Source: an uncultured Variovorax sp.
GTDB taxonomy: Bacteria; Pseudomonadota; Gammaproteobacteria; Burkholderiales; Burkholderiaceae
Length of the DNA stretch: 6,567 nucleotides
NCBI GenBank assembly: GCA_946478645.1
Contig: CAMLCW010000287.1
Location: 1-6,567, forward strand
Direction: 5' to 3'
The notes below the pieces were generated by a model. It did no database searches, was not told where the DNA came from, and saw nothing but the letters and a program-made list of their open reading frames with translations. Position 1 is the stretch's first letter; each line of letters starts with the position of its first letter. Below, piece by piece: positions 1-4,617 of this stretch. A program made the translations under genes and the position numbers.

Positions 1-1
1 C

Positions 2-1729
2 ATCCTGATCGACGAGTTCCAGGACACCAACCGGCTGCAGTACGCCTGGATCAAGATCCTCGCGGGCAACACGGTCTCGGGGCACTTCGTGCCCGGTCCC
101 AACAGCGTGATCGCGGTGGGCGACGACGACCAGAGCATCTATGCGTTTCGCGGTGCGCGCGTGGGCAACATGGCCGACTTCGTGCGCGAGTTCGATGTGC
201 AGAACCAGATCAAGCTCGAGCAGAACTACCGCAGCTACAGCAACATCCTCGATTCGGCCAACGAGCTCATCAGCCACAACAAGAAGCGGCTCGGCAAGAG
301 CCTGCGCACCGACCAGGGCCCCGGCGAGCCGGTGCGCGTGTACGAGGCGCCGAGCGACCTGGCCGAGGCGCAGTGGATGGTCGAGGAGATGCGCCAGCTG
401 GTGCGCGACGACTTCGAACGCAAGGAAATGGCCGTGCTCTACCGCAGCAATGCGCAGAGCCGGGTGATCGAGACGGCGCTCTTCAATGCCGGCGTGCCCT
501 ACCGGGTGTACGGCGGCCTGCGCTTCTTCGAGCGCGCCGAAATCAAGCACGCGCTCGCCTACCTGCGCCTGCTAGAGAACAAGGACGACGACACCAGCTT
601 CCTGCGCGTGGTCAATTTCCCGCCGCGCGGCATCGGCGCGCGCACGCTCGAGCAGCTGCAGGACGCCGCGCGCAACGCCGGGCGCTCGCTGCACGACGCG
701 GTGCATGCCGTGGGCGGCAAGGCCGGTGCGAACCTGACGGCCTTCGTCGCCAAGATCGACGTGCTGCGCGAGCAGACGCAGGGCATCAGCCTGCGCGAGA
801 TCATCGAGCTGGTGCTCGACCACAGCGGCCTCGTCGAGCACTACCGTGCGGACCGCGAGGGCGCCGACCGCATCGAGAATCTGGAAGAACTCGTGAACGC
901 GGCCGAAAGTTTCGTCACCCAGGAGGGCTTCGGCCGCGACGCGGTGGCGCTGCCGGTCGACGAGCTGCGGCAGTCGCCCGCGAGCCAGGGGCTCGATCCG
1001 AGCCGGCCCGTGCTCGACGAGCCGCTCGCACCCGACGCCGAGACCGGCGAGACGCTGAGCCCGCTGGCGGCCTTCCTCACGCATGCGGCGCTCGAGTCGG
1101 GCGACAACCAGGCGCAGGCCGGGCAAGACGCGGTGCAGCTCATGACGGTGCACGCCGCCAAGGGGCTCGAGTTCGACTGCGTGTTCATCACCGGCATGGA
1201 AGAGGGCCTGTTCCCGCACGAGAACTCGATGAGCGACTTCGAGAGCCTCGAGGAAGAGCGCCGCCTGATGTACGTGGCGATCACGCGCGCACGCAAGCGC
1301 CTCTACCTGAGCCACTCGCAGACGCGCATGCTGCACGGCCAGACGCGCTACAACCTCAAGAGCCGCTTCTTCGACGAGCTGCCCGAGGGCGCGCTCAAGT
1401 GGCTCACGCCGAAGAACCAGGGCTTCACGCCCTCGGCCTTCGGCTACGGCGGCGGCTACGGCAGCACGCGCGGCGGGAGCGGCAGCTATGGCGGAGGTGG
1501 TTCCTACGGCGGCAGCAAGGATTCGTTCGCGAGTCCGCCGGTGCCGCCGCAGAAGGCCGCGCCCTCGCACGGCCTGCGTTCGGGCATGCAGGTGTTCCAC
1601 AACAAGTTCGGCGAAGGCACGGTGCTCGCGCTCGAAGGCACGGGCGACGATGCCCGCGCGCAGGTCAAGTTCTCGCGCCACGGCGTGAAGTGGCTCGCGC
1701 TGTCGGTGGCCAAGCTCACGCCGGTGTGA
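2..1729 (+). CDS. uvrD: UvrD/PcrA-type ATP-dependent DNA helicase (helicase II), 5'-truncated by the window edge
   Basis: Superfamily 1A 3'-5' DNA helicase that unwinds incised strands in nucleotide excision and mismatch repair. The reading frame is open from base 2, so the gene starts outside the window; 575 C-terminal residues are present. Helicase motifs appear in order, numbered from base 2: motif II ILIDEFQDTN (1-10), motif III GDDDQSIYAFRGA (40-52), motif IV NYRS (75-78), motif V region VQLMTVHAAKGLEF (378-391) and motif VI EEERRLMYVAITRAR (417-431). Walker A lies outside. A Gly/Tyr/Ser-rich linker (about 481-505) leads to a C-terminal module (about 527-575) with KFGEGTV and VKWL, matching the Tudor-like RNA polymerase-binding domain of UvrD/PcrA; this favours UvrD over Rep. 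Compared by memory with E. coli UvrD, about 35 extra residues lie in the 2B region (about 311-353). A GTG at base 89 lies inside the helicase core and is not the start. Confidence 0.96.
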   Translation: MLIDEFQDTNRLQYAWIKILAGNTVSGHFVPGPNSVIAVGDDDQSIYAFRGARVGNMADFVREFDVQNQIKLEQNYRSYSNILDSANELISHNKKRLGKSLRTDQGPGEPVRVYEAPSDLAEAQWMVEEMRQLVRDDFERKEMAVLYRSNAQSRVIETALFNAGVPYRVYGGLRFFERAEIKHALAYLRLLENKDDDTSFLRVVNFPPRGIGARTLEQLQDAARNAGRSLHDAVHAVGGKAGANLTAFVAKIDVLREQTQGISLREIIELVLDHSGLVEHYRADREGADRIENLEELVNAAESFVTQEGFGRDAVALPVDELRQSPASQGLDPSRPVLDEPLAPDAETGETLSPLAAFLTHAALESGDNQAQAGQDAVQLMTVHAAKGLEFDCVFITGMEEGLFPHENSMSDFESLEEERRLMYVAITRARKRLYLSHSQTRMLHGQTRYNLKSRFFDELPEGALKWLTPKNQGFTPSAFGYGGGYGSTRGGSGSYGGGGSYGGSKDSFASPPVPPQKAAPSHGLRSGMQVFHNKFGEGTVLALEGTGDDARAQVKFSRHGVKWLALSVAKLTPV

Positions 1730-1737
1730 CTGCTGAA

Positions 1738-1760
1738 AAGCCGTCGGGAGCTTGCGGCTT
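1738..1760 (+). terminator. Possible weak terminator hairpin after uvrD
   Basis: Nine bases after the uvrD stop, AAGCCG (1738-1743) pairs with CGGCTT (1755-1760), a 6-bp stem with an 11-nt loop. On the plus strand only two T residues follow the stem, so this is a poor intrinsic terminator for uvrD. Read on the minus strand the stem is followed by TTTTC, which looks better, but the nearest minus-strand gene ends almost 500 bp away. It may be a weak bidirectional terminator or an RNA 3'-end stabiliser. Confidence 0.4.
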
Positions 1761-1809
1761 AGGCCGATAGTTCCAATCCCGGCCCTCGTTGCCCACGCGG
1801 CAGCAGGTT

Positions 1810-1843
1810 ATTTCGCAACGGCGATCCCAATGCGGCGCGAAAT
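1810..1843. repeat. 7-bp inverted repeat in the intergenic region before the small membrane-protein gene
   Basis: ATTTCGC (1810-1816) and GCGAAAT (1837-1843) are perfect reverse complements separated by 20 bases, in the AT-richest part of the gap. The half-sites are centred 27 bp apart, between two and three helical turns. It could be a regulator-binding site or a 5'-UTR stem for the gene at 1884. No known operator is recognised, and no convincing -35/-10 pair was found beside it. Confidence 0.35.
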
Positions 1844-1870
1844 CGGGAAAGATGCGGTTTCTTCTGCCCG

Positions 1871-1877
1871 AAGGAGG
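1871..1877 (+). promoter_or_regulatory. Strong Shine-Dalgarno sequence that sets the start at 1884
   Basis: AAGGAGG lies 6 nt before the ATG at 1884 and is fully complementary to the usual 16S rRNA 3' end. It fixes the start over the in-frame upstream ATG at 1752. It is the only strong ribosome-binding site in the window; the other four visible starts lack one. Confidence 0.85.
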
Positions 1878-1883
1878 TGCCGC

Positions 1884-2231
1884 ATGAAGCCTGGTGCGAA
1901 GCCGTCGCGCCCCGTGGTGTGTGTTGTCCGTTGGTCCGTCGCGCTCGCCGCGGCCTGGTTCTGCGCGGCCGGCGCGCAGCCGGCCGGCACCGCGCCGGGC
2001 ACGCATGCGGACACGCGCATGGCGGCAGCGAACGACGTCGCGATGCCGCCGCCGGTGCTCGAGGCCGTCGATGCTGTCGTCGCCGCCGCGGTCCAGTTGC
2101 CGGTGCCCATCGAGCCGCATCCCGCGCGCGAATGGTGGATCTGGGGCGCGCTGTGCGTCGCGCTGCTGCTGCTGGCGGGCATGGTCTGGTCGCTGTTCGC
2201 GAGCCTGCGCAAGGTGCGGGCGCGCGGCTGA
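1884..2231 (+). CDS. Small hypothetical secreted/membrane-anchored protein (115 aa)
   Basis: I do not recognise this protein. It has 115 residues. The N-terminus looks like a signal peptide: Lys3, Lys6 and Arg9, a hydrophobic stretch (about 10-30, with Arg16 inside) and a plausible cleavage site after AGA (29-31). No lipobox is seen, since Cys27 is preceded by AWF. A low-complexity Ala/Pro/Thr segment (32-80) follows, then a clear transmembrane helix starting at the WWIW motif (84-87) and running to about 108, and a basic tail (RKVRARG). If the signal peptide is cleaved, the protein would be a single-pass inner-membrane protein with a periplasmic segment of about 50 residues and a short cytoplasmic tail. 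Its strong Shine-Dalgarno site and the coherent signal/TM layout support a real gene. It follows uvrD in the same direction after 154 bp, so it probably has its own promoter, and it converges on the membrane-protein gene ending at 2250. Confidence 0.72.
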   Translation: MKPGAKPSRPVVCVVRWSVALAAAWFCAAGAQPAGTAPGTHADTRMAAANDVAMPPPVLEAVDAVVAAAVQLPVPIEPHPAREWWIWGALCVALLLLAGMVWSLFASLRKVRARG

Positions 2232-2234
2232 CCA

Positions 2235-2251
2235 GGGCGCCCGCGGCGCTC
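2235..2251. terminator. Compact GC hairpin in the convergent 18-bp gap; possible bidirectional terminator
   Basis: GCGCC (2237-2241) and GGCGC (2245-2249) form a stem around a CGC loop. It extends outward by a G-T wobble (2236/2250) and a G-C pair (2235/2251) to 7 bp. It fills the gap between the two convergent stop codons and overlaps the minus-strand stop. No T-tract follows on either strand, so Rho-independent termination is uncertain; some chance pairing is expected at this GC content. Confidence 0.35.
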
Positions 2252-3065
2252 AGTTCGGATCGAAGCTGTCGCGGAAGGTGAACCAGGTCGAGCTCAGCGA
2301 CATCGCCGCGAGCACCAGCGCCGTGCCGACGATCAGCATGTTGCCGAGGAAGGCCCCCGAGCCCACGCTCATCAGCACCGTCGCGACCAGGCCCATGCCG
2401 ATGCCGGCGAGCAGGAACACGCCGAACCACGCCACCGCGAACAGCGCATAGGCGCCGAAGTTGCGGAACAGCGCCACGATGCTGAAGAAGATGCTCTTGA
2501 CCGGCTCGACGCGGTGCCAGTGCACCAGCGCGGGTGCATGCCACATCGCGAGCGACAGCGGCAGGTTCAGGCACATCAGGAACATGCGCGCGAGCTGGAA
2601 GTCGCTGCTCCCCATGACTTCGGGCGTGGGGGCCTGGTCGAGCAGGTAGGCGCGCGCGAGCTCGCCGCCGTCGATGAAGCCGGTGAGCAGCACCGCGAGC
2701 GCGAAGTACACGGCCGAGATCACGCCGAGCTTGACCAGGGCGCGCCATTCGGTGCGCATGGCGGCGATCACCGCGACCAGCATCGCGGAGCCGATGGGCC
2801 GCTGCACAACAGCGCCCGCGGCCGCGGGCTGCGCGGGGTTGCCGCCGTGGGCCACCGAGGTGGCGACCATCAGGCCCAGCGTCATGAAGGGCAGCAGGAT
2901 CGGCGCCAGCAGGCTGCCGACCAGCGGCAGCAGCGACACCGTGGAGATGATCGCCATCAGCAGGAAGAACAGCGAGATGAAGGCCAGCGGCTGGCGCCAG
3001 AAGGTCTTGAGCCCGAGGCGGACCCATTCGGCGCCGGTACGCGCCGGCACGATGTGGAGTTTCAT
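2250..3065 (-). CDS. BPSS1780-family integral membrane protein
   Basis: A 271-residue, strongly hydrophobic protein of unknown function. By eye the helices are about 27-48, 50-72, 92-103 (short), 112-130, 160-180, 193-220, 222-240 and 242-262, so roughly six to eight membrane spans. The N-terminus MKLHIVPARTG followed by a WVRLGLKTFWRQPLAF stretch, and the central WHAPALVHWHRVEPVKSIFFS stretch (175-195), are what I associate with the BPSS1780 family of betaproteobacteria. The start at 3065 is chosen because MKLHIVPARTG is the family-like N-terminus; an upstream in-frame ATG at 3113 would overlap thrB and add 16 non-family residues. It begins 10 nt after the thrB stop with no Shine-Dalgarno sequence, so translation may be coupled to thrB. 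It is the last gene of the minus-strand cluster. The inner membrane is the expected location. Family membership is recognised from memory. Confidence 0.87.
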   Translation of the reverse strand: MKLHIVPARTGAEWVRLGLKTFWRQPLAFISLFFLLMAIISTVSLLPLVGSLLAPILLPFMTLGLMVATSVAHGGNPAQPAAAGAVVQRPIGSAMLVAVIAAMRTEWRALVKLGVISAVYFALAVLLTGFIDGGELARAYLLDQAPTPEVMGSSDFQLARMFLMCLNLPLSLAMWHAPALVHWHRVEPVKSIFFSIVALFRNFGAYALFAVAWFGVFLLAGIGMGLVATVLMSVGSGAFLGNMLIVGTALVLAAMSLSSTWFTFRDSFDPN

Positions 3066-3075
3066 TTTCTGGTGA

Positions 3076-4122
3076 TCAAGCGGCCATCGACTCGGGCGAC
3101 CGCGCCATGGCATGCGGATGGAAGGCGCGCCCGCGCAGCACGCGCTCGAAGTGCGTCGGGTCGTGCGGCTTCAGCATGCTGGCTTCGCGCGGGAGGTGGA
3201 AGTCCCACAGCCGCGAGATCCAGAAGCGCAGCGCCGCGGCGCGCAGCATGGCGGGCAGCAGCGCGCGCTCGGCCACGTCGAGCGGGCGCACGGTTTCGTA
3301 AGCCGCGAGCAGTGCGTCGGCGCGCGCGGCCTCGTGCCGGCCGGTCGCGAGGTCGATGGCCCAGTCATTCAGGCACACGGCCAGGTCGAACAGCCAGGTG
3401 TCGGTGCCCGCGAAGTAGAAGTCGAACACGCCGGTCAGGCGCGGCGCGGCACCGGCTTCGGCGCCGGAGGCGAACATCACGTTGTCGCGGAACAGGTCGG
3501 CATGCACCGGCCCGCGCGGCAGCGCCGCATAGGCCGACGATTCGGCAATGTGGTTCTGGTAGGCGAGCTCGGCGCGCAGCAGTGCGGCCTGTTCCTCGTC
3601 GATGTAGGGCAGGACCACCGGCGCGGTCTCGTTCCACCAGGCCAGGCCGCGCAGGTTCGGCTGGATGCGTGGAAAGTCGCGCGCGGCAAGGTGCATGCGC
3701 GCGAGCATGCGGCCGAGCTCGGTGCAGTGCGCCGGGCCGGGCGCCAGTTCGCTGCGGCCCGAGAGGCGCTGCACCAGCGCGGCGGGCTTGCCCGCCACCT
3801 GCAGCAGCAGTTCGCAGGGCGCCTGGGCCGGCACCGTGAGCGGATGGCCGGATGGCGGCGCGATGGCCGGGTCGGCCACCGGCTCGGGCACCGGCAGGCC
3901 GCGCGCCGCCAGGTGCTTCATCAGGCAAAGGTAATAGGGAAGCTGTTCGGCGCTCAGGCGCTCGAACAGCGTCAGCACGAACTCGCCGCGCTCGGCGGTC
4001 GCGAAATAGTTGGTGTTCTCGATGCCCCCCTCGATGCCGCGCAATTCGCGCAGGGGGCCCAGGCCGAGGCGCTGCACGAGCGCGTCGGCCTCGCCGAACT
4101 CGACTTCGGTAAAGACTGCCAT
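3076..4122 (-). CDS. thrB: Homoserine kinase (ThrB, aminoglycoside-phosphotransferase-fold type)
   Basis: Phosphorylates L-homoserine to O-phosphohomoserine with ATP, the step before threonine synthase in threonine biosynthesis; cytosolic. The 348-residue protein has the eukaryotic-kinase-like phosphotransferase fold, not the GHMP fold of E. coli ThrB. Key segments: GIEGGIENTNYF (29-40), the nucleotide-loop region; FVLTLFE (48-54) in the N-lobe; the catalytic loop HADLFRDN (207-214) with Asp209 as likely catalytic base and Asn214 as a metal ligand; and FDFYFAG (233-239) with Asp234 as the second metal ligand. Start MAVFTEV fits the family and the full catalytic set is intact. It lies 43 bp after the DUF2782 gene and 10 bp before the membrane-protein gene on the same strand, so an operon is likely. 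No clear Shine-Dalgarno sequence precedes the ATG. The related choline-kinase-like phosphotransferases are the alternative, but the N-terminal motif fits ThrB best. Confidence 0.94.
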   Translation of the reverse strand: MAVFTEVEFGEADALVQRLGLGPLRELRGIEGGIENTNYFATAERGEFVLTLFERLSAEQLPYYLCLMKHLAARGLPVPEPVADPAIAPPSGHPLTVPAQAPCELLLQVAGKPAALVQRLSGRSELAPGPAHCTELGRMLARMHLAARDFPRIQPNLRGLAWWNETAPVVLPYIDEEQAALLRAELAYQNHIAESSAYAALPRGPVHADLFRDNVMFASGAEAGAAPRLTGVFDFYFAGTDTWLFDLAVCLNDWAIDLATGRHEAARADALLAAYETVRPLDVAERALLPAMLRAAALRFWISRLWDFHLPREASMLKPHDPTHFERVLRGRAFHPHAMARSPESMAA

Positions 4123-4138
4123 GGCGGTGATCAGCAGG

Positions 4139-4163
4139 GTGCTGCCAGAGGAAGGCGCAGCAC
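4139..4163 (-). other. Perfect 7-bp hairpin between the DUF2782 gene and thrB
   Basis: On the minus strand GTGCTGC (4163-4157) pairs perfectly with GCAGCAC (4145-4139) around an 11-nt pyrimidine-rich loop. The hairpin starts two bases after the DUF2782 stop codon and ends 16 nt before the thrB ATG. No T-tract follows, so it is not a standard terminator. It could be an RNA-processing or stability element that sets different expression for the two genes, or a chance repeat. Confidence 0.45.
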
Positions 4164-4165
4164 GG

Positions 4166-4522
4166 TCAGAACTTCATCACGTTCCAGACGCGGGCGCCGT
4201 TGCCGTTCGATTCGCTCGGACCGGGGCGGGCCGTGCCGGCGTCCTGCGGCAGCACCTCGTAGCCGGGCATGTTCGACTTGGGCTTGACGCTGATGCTCTG
4301 CGTGCGGCCGCCGTAGCGGACTTCGTCGACCGTGGCGCCGCTGTCTTCGGTGCGGATGTGCTCGATCTTCTGGTTGCGGCGGCCGTCGGCTTGCTCCTGG
4401 TTCTGCAGCGGCTCGCCCGGCGGCGCGGCAGGCGCGGGCTGCGCCTGCACGGCGGCAACGGGGGTGGCGAAGGCCAGCGCCAGCAGGATGCGGCGGGCGA
4501 CCAGGAGTGTGGAGTCAGGCAT
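4166..4522 (-). CDS. DUF2782 domain-containing exported protein
   Basis: A 118-residue protein of unknown function. The N-terminus has a signal peptide: Arg10-Arg11, a hydrophobic core (12-25) and a likely cleavage site VQA/QP after residue 27. A Pro/Ala/Gln-rich stretch follows, then a small domain (about 52-118) with EHIRTED, VDEVRYGGRTQSISVKPK (65-82) and a PGYEVLP segment (86-92), ending in ARVWNVMKF. This matches my memory of DUF2782 proteins, which in betaproteobacteria often sit between polA and thrB. Expected location is the periplasm. The start at 4522 places the signal peptide at the N-terminus; the upstream in-frame ATG at 4603 would add an Arg-rich extension and run nearly the whole way across the divergent promoter region. 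A TACAAT hexamer lies 6 nt before the chosen ATG with no Shine-Dalgarno sequence. It heads the minus-strand cluster with thrB. Confidence 0.88.
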   Translation of the reverse strand: MPDSTLLVARRILLALAFATPVAAVQAQPAPAAPPGEPLQNQEQADGRRNQKIEHIRTEDSGATVDEVRYGGRTQSISVKPKSNMPGYEVLPQDAGTARPGPSESNGNGARVWNVMKF

Positions 4523-4528
4523 GGCGGG

Positions 4529-4534
4529 ATTGTA
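4529..4534 (-). promoter_or_regulatory. Putative -10 element (TACAAT) for the DUF2782-thrB cluster, with a likely leaderless start
   Basis: On the minus strand TACAAT matches 5 of 6 bases of the sigma-70 -10 consensus in otherwise GC-rich DNA. Exactly 6 nt (CCCGCC) separate it from the ATG at 4522, so transcription starting the usual 6-7 nt after the hexamer would begin at or next to the A of the start codon. No good -35 sequence is visible at 16-18 bp. Confidence 0.6.
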
Positions 4535-4544
4535 GGCGCGCGCC
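4535..4544. repeat. 10-bp GC palindrome abutting the DUF2782 -10 element
   Basis: GGCGCGCGCC is a perfect palindrome touching the upstream side of the minus-strand TACAAT hexamer. It could be an operator or a chance product of GC-rich DNA. Confidence 0.3.
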
Positions 4545-4591
4545 CGGTTTCGGGCTGCCGGTGGCCGGCGCATGCACCTGTCGTCCGGAGG

Positions 4592-4601
4592 GCCGCGCGG
4601 C
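4592..4601. repeat. 10-bp GC palindrome just upstream of the polA -10-like element
   Basis: GCCGCGCGGC is a perfect palindrome ending 4 bp before the CAAAAT hexamer of polA. It mirrors the palindrome at 4535-4544 beside the divergent promoter, but the two sequences differ, so a shared regulator is only a possibility. Confidence 0.3.
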
Positions 4602-4605
4602 ACGG

Positions 4606-4611
4606 CAAAAT
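4606..4611 (+). promoter_or_regulatory. Putative -10 element (CAAAAT) for polA, with a likely leaderless start
   Basis: CAAAAT matches the TATAAT consensus at 4 of 6 positions, including the conserved A at position 2 and the final T. It is the only AT-rich run near the start codon. Six bases (GGCCCG) separate it from the polA ATG at 4618, the same spacing as at the divergent gene. No Shine-Dalgarno sequence is correctly spaced; the nearest purine-rich run, GGAGGG (4587-4592), ends 25 nt before the ATG. No clear -35 is present. Confidence 0.5.
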
Positions 4612-4617
4612 GGCCCG

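Noticed and set aside
572..1681. A 369-codon open frame on the minus strand opposite uvrD
   Set aside because: It lies entirely within the helicase gene, has the same compositional bias expected of a shadow frame and shows no family motif.
373..1770. A 465-codon plus-strand frame overlapping uvrD in another phase
   Set aside because: The product is Arg/Ala/Gly-rich without domains, while the uvrD frame carries all expected helicase motifs; this is a GC-driven shadow.
1763..1770. GCCGATAG, resembling a flagellar sigma-28 -10 element
   Set aside because: No TAAA-type -35 element is present about 15 bp upstream, and no flagellar or motility gene is nearby.
1780..1795. GGCCCTCGTTGCC considered as a sigma-54 promoter
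   Set aside because: The GG and GC dinucleotides are separated by 8 bases, not the required 10.
1759..3027. A 422-codon minus-strand frame across the small gene and the membrane-protein gene
   Set aside because: It overlaps two better-supported genes out of phase and is low-complexity Arg/Ala/Pro-rich.
3066..3113. Upstream ATG at 3113 as the start of the BPSS1780-family protein
   Set aside because: It would add 16 residues unlike the family N-terminus and overlap the end of thrB; the start at 3065 gives the expected MKLHIVPARTG.
3071..4133. The 8-mer TGATCACC just before both the thrB and BPSS1780 start codons (4133-4126 and 3078-3071, minus strand)
   Set aside because: Spacing to the ATG differs (3 and 5 nt), one copy includes the thrB stop codon, and the sequence resembles the 16S rRNA 3' end itself, not its complement, so it cannot serve as a Shine-Dalgarno site. 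Probably coincidence.
2514..4287. Long plus-strand frames (2514-3839 and 3112-4287) opposite the BPSS1780 and thrB genes
   Set aside because: The minus strand gives recognisable proteins with intact motifs; the plus-strand products are compositionally biased and lack starts with ribosome-binding sites.
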